From an uncultured Desulfobulbaceae bacterium (GTDB taxonomy: Bacteria; Desulfobacterota; Desulfobulbia; Desulfobulbales; Desulfobulbaceae), in the NCBI GenBank assembly GCA_947259225.1, contig CAMYLK010000026.1:1-34325 (forward strand): a stretch of 34,325 nucleotides of DNA. The letters run 5' to 3'. This document shows, piece by piece, positions 28,601 to 33,256 of the stretch. The notes beneath the pieces were generated by a model. It saw only the letters and a list, made by a program, of their open reading frames with translations. It was not told where the DNA came from and made no database searches. The translations under genes were made by a program, and so were the position numbers. How positions within the stretch are numbered: position 1 is the first letter of the stretch; each line of letters opens with the position of its first letter.

Positions 28601-30864
28601 GCCAATGGTTCATAGATGCTTCCGACAGCGGGAGAGATTGCAACATTCTGCTGGAGGATTTCAAAGTCATAGGTTGTTTCAGGATAGACAATACGCAGTG
28701 CTGTATTGTTCTGCTCGCTGGATTCTTTTATGAGGTTGTCCGGGTCAATGACCACATAATACTGATGCGGTTTGCCATTGGTGATCGTTGCATTGAAAAA
28801 GACTGTTTCAGAAGACTGGCCGGAAACTGCTACCGATGCTTCACCAATCATACCCTCATCACTTACCGCTCCTTCATAGAGAACAACCTTTACATCCGAA
28901 ACATCAGACATCCCGGCATTATGGACAGTGATGGACAGGCTTATGTCAGAGGGTAATGAAGTAACAGTATCAGGCGAGGGAACAATCTCTGCTGTGCTGA
29001 CTGAGAGGTCGGGCTCACGTGCTGCAACCCAGATAGAGCTCACTGCCAAAGCGGTCTGATATGGACTGGACAACCAGCTTCCATCCTGACCTTGTCCATC
29101 AAGTATATAGGATAAAGCCTGGTCGGTAACTTGAGAAGTTATCCCCATCTGCTTGAGGGCTATAAGTGTTTTTGCAGTGCTGTATATTGTGCTGGGACTG
29201 TTGCCGAAACCGCCATCAGTATTCTGTTTACTGTATATCCATGTCAAAGCGTTCTGAATCGGGATGTCAAGCTGATACTGACTCTTGAAAGGCAAAAATG
29301 CCGAAATGACATCAGCTGATGTCAGTATATTGCTCCGCCCCTCGGTTCCCCATCCGCTGTCAGGATTTTGCTCACTTAACAAGTACGAAATGGCTGGCCC
29401 GAATTCCGAGTTCGAACCCACACCCGCTGATGACAAGGCATGCAACGCCATAGCAGTATCAGCGGGACTGCTATGATAATTCCTGCTGCTTCCCCATCCA
29501 CCATCCTGATTCTGCATATCAAGAAGCTGTGCAGTCAATACTGAAACATCGAAACCAGAGCGACTGAAGATATCAATCTTTCTGGCAAGATGATCCAGAT
29601 TTTGCTCATCTGTATTTTCCAGCCATGAAAGACCTTGTGCAATTGAATCTGCAGCTGTTTCATAACCAGCCAATGTGTTCAGTACCGTTGGCGTGTCTCT
29701 CTCAGTTGTAAAAAGGCTGTCCTCCCAATTTCCTTCCTCTTCCTGGTTGTTCAACAGCCAGGCAATACCTTCGTTGATCTCCGGAGGAGCAGTTCTTGGA
29801 TCAATGGGAGAAATTACCGGGCCGGGATTTTCAGGAAGGTCAGGCAAGGGGGCATTATCGATGACGACCTTTCCAATGCCGTTTGTCAGTCCGGAAAACC
29901 ACATGGACCAACTCTGCATGATGTTACGGATACCGTAGAGATCACTTTCCTGGTAGGTGCCGGGCCTGGTAATAAAAAGACACCCTACCCTGAAGTTCTT
30001 CTGTGCATCAGCAGCACTTGGAATACGCTCACCTTCGGCCGCGATGATATCATCAATTGAAATATATTGGGGATTTCCCTCAATCGTAATGCCAGGTTCC
30101 GTCAACCTGTCCGGGTCAATCTCCGGGTTGTCGATGAGGAGCATGGGCGGCACTTCACTCTTGTCGATCAACCCCATGAGATACAAATCAAGGGGGCTGA
30201 AGTACCTTCTTCCGGCGAGAGAAGTAAATGTGCCGTTCCCGTTATCTACCCACTGGTTGCCATATTCAAGAGATCCCGCAGTATCCAGAAGAAAACTCCA
30301 GTGATATCCTCCTATACCGAGAAGATCGTTGCTGATGCTTCCATCATCTCTCCTGAAAGTAACTTTTGCCGCCCACCTGTGGAGCAATTCATGACTGAGA
30401 ATTCCCAGCGTGTCAGAAAAACCCGGATCAAGGGGATCGTATACCATGGACTTGATATTCCCCATATCAATGGTGCCCTGAAGAACACCATTACTGCCAT
30501 AGAGAGATGTGTTGTCAACCAGTTCCTTACCAATTCCCTGCACATCATTTTTTACCCTTTGGTAAAAAGCGATGGCCTCACTCTCCGGCATCCGGAAATC
30601 GAAATCTGAAAAAATGACCAAGAAATCATAGTCGTCAGGGTGGGTTTTATAGAATTCTCTGGCTATTTCCTGCCTGGAAATGGCATTGTTTGTGCCATCC
30701 GGAAACTCGGCGTCATAGTCACCGATTACCTCATAAACAGCGATATCGGAAGTATTTTCCAGAGGTATAACAGTGAAATCTGCAGCCCCGGCAGAGGTAG
30801 CAAAAGCATATAATACCAATGCAAAGCTATAGAACAGTGTGTTTAAAATGCTCCTACATCTCAT
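13663..30864 (-). CDS. giant secreted multidomain protein, 5,733 aa (HExxH domain, alpha/alpha toroid, CARDB, FlgD-type, beta-propellers, Ig/FN3, Cys-Asp repeats)
   Basis: A signal peptide covers about 1-27. HELLHRW (His158, Glu159, His162) is a zinc-protease-type HExxH in a domain reaching about 350. Residues about 364-612 are toroid repeats with QDGGWG, TDGGFG and QDGSW motifs, as in squalene-cyclase/prenyltransferase folds. CARDB-type modules lie at about 617, 735, 847, 967 and 4229. FlgD-type SPNxDGxxD modules occur near 1084, 1798, 2470 and 2676. Propeller-like repeats (WSPDGKKLVF type) are at about 1170-1690 and 3905-4185; the second is TolB/PD40-like. Ig-type repeats fill about 2760-3060, alternating FN3/Ig modules about 3060-3805, and two near-copies of an SPADG Ig module about 4670-5075. 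The C-terminal 530 residues carry Cys/Asp and His/Asp repeats. No transmembrane or sorting tail is obvious. The ATG at 30864 lacks a strong ribosome-binding site. Probably extracellular; function unknown. Confidence 0.93.
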   Translation of the reverse strand: MRCRSILNTLFYSFALVLYAFATSAGAADFTVIPLENTSDIAVYEVIGDYDAEFPDGTNNAISRQEIAREFYKTHPDDYDFLVIFSDFDFRMPESEAIAFYQRVKNDVQGIGKELVDNTSLYGSNGVLQGTIDMGNIKSMVYDPLDPGFSDTLGILSHELLHRWAAKVTFRRDDGSISNDLLGIGGYHWSFLLDTAGSLEYGNQWVDNGNGTFTSLAGRRYFSPLDLYLMGLIDKSEVPPMLLIDNPEIDPDRLTEPGITIEGNPQYISIDDIIAAEGERIPSAADAQKNFRVGCLFITRPGTYQESDLYGIRNIMQSWSMWFSGLTNGIGKVVIDNAPLPDLPENPGPVISPIDPRTAPPEINEGIAWLLNNQEEEGNWEDSLFTTERDTPTVLNTLAGYETAADSIAQGLSWLENTDEQNLDHLARKIDIFSRSGFDVSVLTAQLLDMQNQDGGWGSSRNYHSSPADTAMALHALSSAGVGSNSEFGPAISYLLSEQNPDSGWGTEGRSNILTSADVISAFLPFKSQYQLDIPIQNALTWIYSKQNTDGGFGNSPSTIYSTAKTLIALKQMGITSQVTDQALSYILDGQGQDGSWLSSPYQTALAVSSIWVAAREPDLSVSTAEIVPSPDTVTSLPSDISLSITVHNAGMSDVSDVKVVLYEGAVSDEGMIGEASVAVSGQSSETVFFNATITNGKPHQYYVVIDPDNLIKESSEQNNTALRIVYPETTYDFEILQQNVAISPAVGSIYEPLAITAKVTNKGTVDGLNVPLHLVVDNGTGPVIVATQTLDLPAGQTVDANIEWIPEISGTGLTLSVIVDPHDGFAETLEDNNSVSLAVNINGSTKPDLSLTYSDVSFTPAPALEGGSALLKAEILNRGFSPAADVRVDFYDGVPGESGSVHLGTVTVPAIAPGESVEAALDWANIAVSGTRVISVVIDPDNVVDEIKEDNNSAFNQLQILSIPDFTVSDTSISFSPEAPKEGDIVVISAIVQNKGEQPGLNVPVAFYDGGALIGNAIIPDIGANGQASASVTFDTTGKVGIRRIEVKVDPESTLLEQDRSNNRAVRSVGIQNSSLWLSNNYISPNGDGVKDNTNFGYRLAVPQDVTVVIMNDEGEAVREFTGPEFTNTSYVSLTWDGLDNKGRVVDDGQYRIQVMTEGGSILSSLLVTVDNNRSSLLDALGTPYLFTTKVQLLLSNYKYNWLSDDSGVVFHLDKSMSGAPEYNTGLYFVSPTSGGVSRLVPEEWSETADPGIGYRYLSNASDCNSSWQIVECDQVNPGFALSRDGHTIAFILEKYDKITREVLQQQLWTVNKYGDNLTLLDSYNYQAGDHHQITDIFPSPVGSHIAYKLYDQNADHNFFTIIDTDGTVRSTYEPGWNNGLDDYHRLTWSPDGKKLVFSNATHAVVADLTGNLLEVLPIQNPIVFFDWYGSDRILVRSLTSSWGEIESWTVDLNALDSPLLISENLETWSGWYYYGGCLRDENGSIATKPPLHENGDFIAGYRWGDSVDYYFITFTVCNISGGCQEFDMMLDAVWADLSLTPDTGNAVFLNSDSVLETFDRESNASDVFLFGFSDFYRCEDVSMEYWKDKYPSHYTIWPPTDRDCAEGSTITAQKWNWFDNETFLAYYFGDEDYLITFNIENGERKFLFEDSYFDHYPYRLDLSPNKRYLSFLDGNDFTVLGSLLNLTADLRPSKTESAVNLNGIAADLNFKSWKLEYADRDTLDDWRSITPPNENPVVNGLLATWIPPYEGSFLVRLTVTDKAGNEVWDRKIVTWGKEFSVTNIYKTGETFSPNDDGIKDTVGLNYFVHEPIHLELFVHDMDGKLIRTFSQDHASPGEHAIVWDGRDEFGGIVPDGYYTIRIFDYEFFFQVDTTPPYAMLEFQPVICGGTRQTSELSSQLLGLAHDENLKYWTVYYRDINNPQEWHPFKSGETVLQTIESGNPVPRFIQGFTPDSSLPIGFLGSTSFRIVVEDFAGNKSVIAAQMNEELPVLYSWDGSTVSFEKNEAGVCETPKLLPIESLAPGFHTLTLVETIREPIVSAILQYRMHMQWYDAEENGDPPDGEVEFTFDTSSLVPEEVAAVRVKLLDETGIEYYSNSLQFNPPVFSASMGCIPIGSLSPALISMNVSLPESLETLQFQATDKTFGIEEWVDFATYNVFDGFPYQFGAPFPESLPEGQAYPIRFVGIGESGKEYTSDVLSPPYECQAPKPKPPPLPGGVCIETELLISYSGAKAPCNSVNYGSATVSVEYCPNDGPKVLPEKVKYYLVENGISRLLKEFDLAVDGWGEVTFETAGIAEGEHSVRVDLVYADSVIEGFREKDLIIDRTLPTANITYPSLSTPFCARVEVDGDGTVSRYASIEGIATDINDIHRYSIVNGQGSNPNQWYNLNNGIPCSPEEGDCSYLGTGNKIGKLGEWDVTNIEPVEHSLQLMVTDTYGNTSCYVTQAVVDTSMSLTATADRTIISPNGDGIKDEVTVDYQVGEYAVVDITVLQDDSVIRALVTGLEIANSSDTISWDGLNDAGTTVSDGSYLIHVEARDACGNLLKKKFPVTIDNTPPTAMILYPGTGDPLNVVTEVRGTATDEHLEFYQLHVRDEASSDEPLLLSEGLVFVENDILGTWNTFDLAGNWAIVLNAVDQAGNTKTTQLPVSFGTREALISKLEADPKLFSPNNDGKLDSTTITYELTDAANIIIIIEDILGNTILTGSSTGAVAGSHEYQWSGMDAGGSKVLDGDYKFKVKAESVNPPFTIQVESITVITDTVSPTIGVTAPVDSSYHPGVVDVQGSLNDLNLKEYAVSLSGGQEANLIDTAAVSSEIVFSDSLDLPEGSYAIQVYAKDGVENASNQTVSFTVDKTRPKILLESPIEGEFFGSTQPVVSINGIIEETNLQSYTVQYGAGENPVNWVEIATGESQPLDNVLASWNVGNDQGITDGDYTIRVTAIDKAGWESTAQVAIHVDNNSPELTIINPSEGIYVKDVFDVSGTISDPFLKKYTLDIADSNCSTAENWSVLRTGTQSIQSSIISSIKALPTDGEYCIRLSGSDNLENTAETMVSFTIDTTPPAPPLLSGNLDEGTGVSLAWHGNTESDLVGYDLYRNGEKLNSVPITATQYLDQNLEQGEYTYIVRAIDLAGWESKDSNQVVFTVDITPPDAAINSPRNDDLVSNYFDIKGRAYSTDDFKEYRVSYGAGENPQTWHLLRKSPVPVSSGTLVRWDVITLEYGPYTIRLEAEDLNGNISEKIVSITVDNTPPAAPVLLTATPEGAIVDLTWQANSEPDFAGYLVYRGGQLANESGTVIGDLSPYLIDGLAFQNIDVPDGTHDYYLVAMDHAGNMSDQSNSIQVSIDTHAPHLNIVSPQAGHAFDKPLSVRAESEDTDINTVQFQYQVNGAGSWVDFGSVLTQRPYVVIFDPAALGHEFGSYRLRAVATDQGGLVDETPEELLVHFRDATPPAAPNGFTGHANGGKVELSWNPNQEADLAGYNLYRDTLKLNTAPLTETSYTDPPGSSGLSNGEYEYSVTAVDTSENESEKAPTTAIVFTPLLNFPQSPVTISNITVDGSTVPEATVEIYRDQASGDVSLGTTTADGVGQYSLVVNLAGGTNSLYAIATDIHGNISRPSYTRNVFYDAPPAAPTVLVAEVINNDVSLSWNANTETDLAGYNIYRSVGTEWQKINPAPVALISYVDSGLKNGTYTYRVTAVDTAESESGPSNEISAVVEQPLPAPPTNLTAMAAPEGRAVDVCWDASADPVDGYQVYHSEIAGGHYTQVINKLITNTCYRDIGLTDGTEYFYVARAIDSYGNTSGNSNEDSAIPQDNVTPEKPLILLPTISGKPFQSQTGIVDVIGVTEPGAAVDLIHDDVLIDTVEAVSVFEHETFTISGLSIYETAVVPDGSKVFYSQAVSTPTPYSYDYYTFRKDLETGVETRVDQIPMGSWEHHISPDGNKLIYQFDDEAEWYRIGIYDIATGTTQPLTTASEVDEYEPSWSKDSTKVVFDSDRGEGFYDIWMHDLTSGETIRVTQNINGYYPEISHDNNLIAFQTWDSVNRKLNLNLVDSTGGDPILLEEDVDWSGYYPSIEWAPMSGKLAFTANRDGQYDIYIYDTETGETSRLTQRSDTEIDLQWSPDGKQIAYHTYNNGVTEVYVSSAENGEEVQLLDTFAGAIEMDFNWLPSGIFYRVDSDLHRIIPPGTFIFEDVGLHPGQNVFTARAEDAAGHVSEPADEIQVNIDTEAMPDLEVLEEDIYILPGALLAGDEAILGAVVRNNSSVPVENVYAEIYIWDANDNIELIHSETISYIGQQSEEWFSVNWDSTEMMGANEVFVLLDTYNEITESREDNNVASSGFYVAEDEGVIFETTLNGKEFRSDEVVAVNVDIYNSGHEKDVRLTVIIEDENGVPVEELVDMDKTLSYGANERVELSWNASSVFAGIYQVRTALVDTAAGLIGETVKPFTVSPDIGVSTVLTTNKVEYGPDENVLLDLSVANQGANLILPELKVKLTVSDSTIVHFVEEHTLVNLFPLDSASINTFWNTARNVPGSYTAAVEVLQDNTLIAESSTEFVILPVMEISGNVSVDPKAIFQDGGVDVGYSIASSGNVEEGTLLFKLIVLDARNSTVVSALEESITLGADEVVSGQRAFAGIAWDIGVYTVLLQSFRQDEIENLDSDSFTVIDGVAPVVSVQSPADGSVLSNTFDLSVIATDNASGVAEVEYQIDNGSWLPLPLVNPATGRYAVGWLPDETDEGSHMVRFRASDNGGNESIPVEHSIVIQPKVDMTTATGKTSYSMNENVGVSVDLTNIAWQKNVNLAVQVETQAGSVVSQLTDEDLVLGADEVRSLQYNWQTGSADAGNYNVRAKVTKNGTVLSENHDPFVIEKVFVLNGTLALPDTSVPLGDPATAEWTATNSGNFNVDGLNIENILTDQNLTQLQQWTETISLPKGQAVSGSFLVQTQGIPLGSYLLTLKARHESEVVDLAVTQFELVDITPPDITIISPADGTLVDGPLEVAVSATDDAAGVDSVEFQIDQRGWQPLAPTDPSANIYTALWTPVETDEGSRIISFRGSDKSGNNSEPVTVGFNVELCKSFEEMTGSLTITPGPIYYSQDVAIGYTLTNQCNKTLARLNVRVVVQDPVTGEIVYDTSATSDIAPGATSVGNFALSSLDLNVQQYHVLLEISLAGKAPRIIAQSGVEILSAVETEINPLDQVNLLVWLNNAQSSCGDDDCDDDDCGDDDCDDDDCDDDDCDDDDCDDDDCDDDDCDEDDCDDDDDDEHDSYDDEESYYPPQTCEERCTSYNRIESILTQLTDNFTIVCSRDEFGLELRNPIYTDIMIIGNSSSTYDDSGAGIEELREKVYSGTGLVSFGWNVPGDHQHNDDDDEEDDDDDDNGYSNYMESFLGVTAKGVLSVVDPEITLEESPISNIGKLKIDGQLVHVESARDTEVVGWFINECRRDDDDEHHDDDYHPDDDDEHHDDDYHPDDDDDDDDESYGAYGRCEYPAIVLNEYGQGQTVYSAFDLCEAFNDVNDDQLTNLIINAVGFVHNQDDRSELVPHQFSAFALEFTSPGLDFDLRVSATCPEEIILFDPTLGDWVAEYPWSVTFPVQADATTALPYYVLAPDQKGVFGCEFSTWFGDGSQYTLLQKNMYEFTVNKDRASRLEEAIGAINNLQVTWYERYKRNSVLYYLQKVLDRTVTNREHTELNILDIKEAVGSLLYIKSVDINDIRLQLDTLLRIEQGRFYLYD
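14457..14534 (-). repeat. 39-bp tandem repeat encoding His/Asp-rich units
   Basis: Two identical 39-bp units (14457-14495 and 14496-14534) inside the giant gene encode the 13-residue unit DDDDEHHDDDYHP at about residues 5443-5470, next to further Asp runs. Another acidic run (HNDDDDEEDDDDDDNG) lies near residue 5361. His/Asp clusters suggest metal binding; the perfect repetition suggests recent duplication. Confidence 0.8.
15085..15234 (-). repeat. 15-bp minisatellite encoding ten Cys-Asp pentapeptides
   Basis: Ten head-to-tail 15-bp units inside the giant gene encode C-[DG]-[DE]-D-D at residues 5211-5260: two CGDDD, one CDEDD and seven CDDDD, the last running into DDEHD. The Cys codon alternates TGT/TGC between units and the Asp codons vary little. 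Evenly spaced Cys in an otherwise all-acidic stretch is very unusual and would make a strong metal ligand or a disulfide ladder. The low DNA complexity implies copy number may vary between strains. Confidence 0.92.
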
Positions 30865-31001
30865 GCCAGGCCTGTACCAAATACTATTTTACTCATTGGC
30901 GCTGCAGATATTATATATGCAGTCCCCTTTGAAGGTGTACCCCTTACAACTCCAGACTGTGTGCAAGAAATTTCCTAAATCAAAACATAAATGAACCGTA
31001 A

Positions 31002-31018
31002 CACTAGCTATACTAGTG
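31002..31018. promoter_or_regulatory. palindrome upstream of the giant gene, possible operator
   Basis: CACTAG, a 5-nt spacer (CTATA) and CTAGTG form a perfect 17-bp palindromic site about 140 nt upstream of the giant gene. The arrangement suits a dimeric regulator; no regulator gene is adjacent. Confidence 0.3.
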
Positions 31019-31039
31019 GATAATTATCTTGGCGTGCTG

Positions 31040-31055
31040 GGCTCAGGCTTGAGCC
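31040..31055. repeat. 6-bp stem hairpin
   Basis: GGCTCA and TGAGCC flank a GGCT loop. No T tract follows on either strand, so terminator function is unlikely. Confidence 0.4.
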
Positions 31056-31160
31056 AGAAGGTATGACGGAACTGGAAGCTAACGCCAACCACTGGACATA
31101 TTCACCTGAATGAATCGCAAAACCGTTAATAAAAATTACACGGCAATACGTTTCGCCTCT

Positions 31161-31189
31161 TCAATGCTGGGGTCGGCATCCAGCATTGA
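31161..31189. repeat. 10-bp perfect inverted repeat (hairpin)
   Basis: TCAATGCTGG (31161-31170) and CCAGCATTGA (31180-31189) enclose a 9-nt loop. It is the strongest isolated stem in this intergenic region and has no T tract on either side, so it looks like a REP-type hairpin or part of a structured RNA rather than a terminator. Confidence 0.6.
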
Positions 31190-31319
31190 GAATGTTCGTG
31201 GAGGAAATGATCGAAAAAAGGTAAAATTTGAAACGTGGTCTACTTTTCACGTTCAGCGGATTCTCTTTGAAGAGCATCGGACGCTAGACGTCACTTCAGT
31301 CTCTTAAATTTGCATTGTA

Positions 31320-31341
31320 ATTCGTTATAAAATTAACGAAT
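31320..31341. repeat. 8-bp perfect inverted repeat
   Basis: ATTCGTTA and TAACGAAT are separated by TAAAAT. It is AT-rich with no T tract after it and could be a regulator site or a small hairpin. Confidence 0.4.
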
Positions 31342-31660
31342 ACAAGCTTGAGACCGGTTCTTTCTCTTCCTTCCCCTTTTTGATTCCTCAGCAGCCGGAA
31401 ACAAAATGGCCCGTGGCTTGGCCCCCCGCACCACGTTACTCATGCCATTATCCGACTCAATACTATTTGTATAAATTAAAGCTTATGATGAAAGAATATT
31501 CATGTCAATAAATTTTCTAAATATACCCGAAAAATACCCTACCTGAAATTTTGTAATTGCATATTGAATTACCTTGCTAATGAAAATGACATGGTCATTA
31601 TCGAGAAGAAAATACCTGCGTACCGTATTAAATTGTAATAATAATTTCTGATTACCATCA

Positions 31661-31676
31661 AGCCTCAAGGGAGGCT
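31661..31676. repeat. 6-bp stem hairpin
   Basis: AGCCTC and GAGGCT flank an AAGG loop, with no T tract in either direction. Confidence 0.35.
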
Positions 31677-31778
31677 ATAGCAACGAAATATAACTTTTTG
31701 ACATTTTTTATATATGTCATTTGAAGTCTTTGTTTGCCTCGAACAAGTGGGAGCAATCTGTACGTCTGCATGATAAGG

Positions 31779-31825
31779 TTTCTCTCTGCATTCGAGGTAA
31801 GCGAGGTACGAGACTCCGAATGACA
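31779..31825. repeat. dispersed repeat, copy 2
   Basis: This is the second copy of the 47-bp sequence found at 13594-13640, in the same orientation. The 35-bp core (31791-31825) differs at a single position. It ends in CGAATGACA, like the end of the MITE-like element at 31947-32036, so both belong to a family of short elements with TGTCATTC-type ends. Confidence 0.75.
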
Positions 31826-31889
31826 AGAAATTTCATTGGTAATCTGATAATAATTCCCCTGGTGATATAGTTTTTTGAGTTGAAAATAA

Positions 31890-32099
31890 TTTTAGTGGCT
31901 CTTAATGAAAATCAGCTGGAATTTTCCACACACATATTGTACCTGCTGTCATATCGAGTACCCTAAAGGGCATAAACTCCGCGAAGATATCTTATCTTTT
32001 CGTAACCCAGATTCCTCACATTCGTTCGGAATGACAAATATGCATAAAATTCAAGCTGTTCACAATATCTCAGCTGATTTTGGTATAGAGCCACTAAAA
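31890..32099. repeat. 210-bp nested palindromic element with 29-bp inverted arms
   Basis: The 29 bp at 31890-31918 (TTTTAGTGGCTC...ATCAGCTG) are repeated inverted at 32071-32099. The match is perfect over the outer 12 and inner 11 positions, with a 6-bp mismatched centre. Between the arms lies a second element with its own terminal repeats (31947-32036), so one insertion seems to have landed inside another palindrome. The right arm ends 35 bp before the CAP gene and could affect its transcription or translation. Confidence 0.65.
31947..32036. mobile_element. 90-bp MITE-like element with TGTCAT ends
   Basis: It starts TGTCATATCGAG and ends TTCGGAATGACA, giving imperfect 12-bp terminal inverted repeats (9 of 12 matched). 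The right end (CCTCACATTCGTTCGGAATGACA) resembles the widespread short genomic repeats that read GTCATTC...GAGGAATCT. It has no coding capacity. Confidence 0.5.
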
Positions 32100-32134
32100 T
32101 TTTTATTATAAACCAGTGAGACCTGCCTTTTATT

Positions 32135-32665
32135 ATGTATCTTCTCACCGTCATATTTCTGATTGTACTGAGCACGCCTGCAATATCCGCTGAGATGGGT
32201 CATATGTCGGGCATGACGGAAGCACATAACGCCATTCGGCTCAAGCTTGGCATTGAACCCCTCAAATGGTCGGATGAACTCGCTCAATACGCCCGGGAAT
32301 GGGCAGATTTTCTTGCAAATGAAAACCAGTGCGTGCTGCGCCACAGGCCGCAAACAGGAGAATATGGTCAGCAGTATGGTGAAAACGTATACTGGGCCAG
32401 CAGTATTCAATTTTCCAACGGGGGAAATGAGATCCAGCAGATTGACGCGGGGAAGGTAGTCAACAGCTGGGCAGCAGAATCAATCGATTATGATCACAGA
32501 AAAAATACGTGCCGGGACGGGAAGACCTGTGGACATTACACCCAGGTTATATGGAGCACGACAACTGAACTCGGCTGCGGGATGTCACTATGTAAGGACA
32601 AGAGCCAGGTCTGGGTATGCAACTATTACCCTCCCGGTAACATTAAAGGACAAGTTCCTTATTGA
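32135..32665 (+). CDS. secreted CAP-domain (SCP/PR-1-like) protein, 176 aa
   Basis: A signal peptide (MYLLTVIFLIVLSTPAISA, cleaved after about residue 19) precedes a single CAP domain that fills the protein. The CAP signatures GHYTQVIW (about 133-140) and VCNYYPPGNIKGQ (about 161-173) are present. The candidate cavity tetrad is His70, Glu83, Glu115 and His134. Six cysteines (66, 126, 132, 148, 153, 162) suggest disulfides in the periplasm or outside the cell. CAP proteins are exported; some bind lipids or metals, but the role of the bacterial ones is mostly unknown. The gene stands alone, 208 bp before the PilZ gene, and its ribosome-binding site is weak. The sequence looks intact. Confidence 0.93.
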   Translation: MYLLTVIFLIVLSTPAISAEMGHMSGMTEAHNAIRLKLGIEPLKWSDELAQYAREWADFLANENQCVLRHRPQTGEYGQQYGENVYWASSIQFSNGGNEIQQIDAGKVVNSWAAESIDYDHRKNTCRDGKTCGHYTQVIWSTTTELGCGMSLCKDKSQVWVCNYYPPGNIKGQVPY

Positions 32666-32873
32666 CTATCCTGCCTGAATCTTGAATATTACCAATTCTC
32701 CAAACTTCAAGTTTGTGTGTCCGCCTATTCTTGTCATCAAATTATTCGATTGACTGATACTGGAAGAAATGGTAACAACTCACATTAATTTTTGGGAGTG
32801 CTTCTTACCTTCGTCCAAAATTATATTTTAATCCAACCCCTTATTTCGCAGATAGTAAAAGAGAACACAACTT

Positions 32874-33224
32874 ATGGAAGACCGTAGACAACACCAGAGG
32901 TATCGTCTGGAAGAGAGCTGTATTTTAAATTACTCTTCTTCTGTTGGAACCATTATTGATATCTGCATGGGTGGACTGTCCTGTATGTGCTTAGAGAATA
33001 ACAAGTGCGAGCAGAAATCCGCGGACAGGGAAGTCGATATTTTCTGTAAAGAAAACAAGCTGTTTGCCCAGGGTCTGCCGATTACGGTTCTCGGAACCTC
33101 TGTTGTTCCTGGTGAATATGTGATTGATGTGAAGATCAGGAAATGCCGCGCAAAATTTGAAAACCTTGAGGAAGACCAGAAAGTTCAGGTGGAAGAAATA
33201 ATCCTGTCACACGGTGTCAACTGA
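32874..33224 (+). CDS. PilZ domain protein, 116 aa
   Basis: The N-terminal RRQHQRYR provides the RxxxR motif (Arg5, Arg9) of c-di-GMP-binding PilZ domains. It is followed by DICMGG (Asp29 to Gly34), which matches [D/N]xSxxG except that Ser is Cys31. The length suits a single stand-alone PilZ domain and the rest is beta-rich. Such proteins relay c-di-GMP levels to partners, often for motility or exopolysaccharide. Ser-to-Cys at the second motif may alter affinity. AAAGAGA precedes the ATG by about 9 nt. The gene converges with the TauE/SafE gene, their stops about 30 nt apart. Confidence 0.85.
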   Translation: MEDRRQHQRYRLEESCILNYSSSVGTIIDICMGGLSCMCLENNKCEQKSADREVDIFCKENKLFAQGLPITVLGTSVVPGEYVIDVKIRKCRAKFENLEEDQKVQVEEIILSHGVN

Positions 33225-33256
33225 GAATTAAGCTAAGCCATATTCTCTCTTCAGTT
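33219..33256. terminator. hairpin spanning the convergent stops, possible bidirectional terminator
   Basis: AACTGA (33219-33224, containing the PilZ stop) pairs with TCAGTT (33251-33256), and the adjoining GAGAAT pairs with ATTCTC, leaving a short bulge and a 13-nt loop. It covers the whole 30-nt gap between two convergent genes. There is no clear T tract, so it is a weak terminator at best. Confidence 0.35.

Larger units (their letters stand above)
30865..32134. other. 1.27-kb intergenic region, hairpin- and repeat-rich, between divergent units
   Basis: No gene can be supported; the longest frames (65 aa plus at 31110, 61 aa minus at 31483) show no family features. It should contain the promoter of the giant-protein unit: a TATAAT-like hexamer lies about 45 nt upstream of the ATG on the minus strand, without a convincing -35. 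The rest holds a palindrome (31002-31018), several hairpins (31040-31055, 31161-31189, 31232-31253, 31320-31341, 31661-31676), a dispersed repeat and a nested palindromic element. Confidence 0.65.

Noticed and set aside
29020..29775. Toroid repeats of the giant protein considered as an alpha-2-macroglobulin thioester domain
   Set aside because: No CGEQ-type thioester motif is present and the repeats carry QDGGWG/QDGSW motifs of the cyclase/prenyltransferase-type fold.
30865..30930. TGGTAC...TGGCA upstream of the giant gene considered as a sigma-54 promoter
   Set aside because: The -12 element overlaps the start codon and deviates from TTGCA, so it cannot serve as the promoter of this gene.
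31021..31080. Hairpin followed by ACGGAACTGG considered as the 3' end of a group II intron
   Set aside because: The stem does not match domain V and no reverse transcriptase or other intron part is nearby.
31110..31307. 65-codon plus-strand ORF
   Set aside because: It runs through a 10-bp hairpin and an AACGTG/CACGTT pair, has no clear ribosome-binding site and no recognisable protein features.
31483..31668. 61-codon minus-strand ORF in the large intergenic region
   Set aside because: There is no family similarity I can see and no strong ribosome-binding site; such lengths arise by chance in AT-rich DNA.
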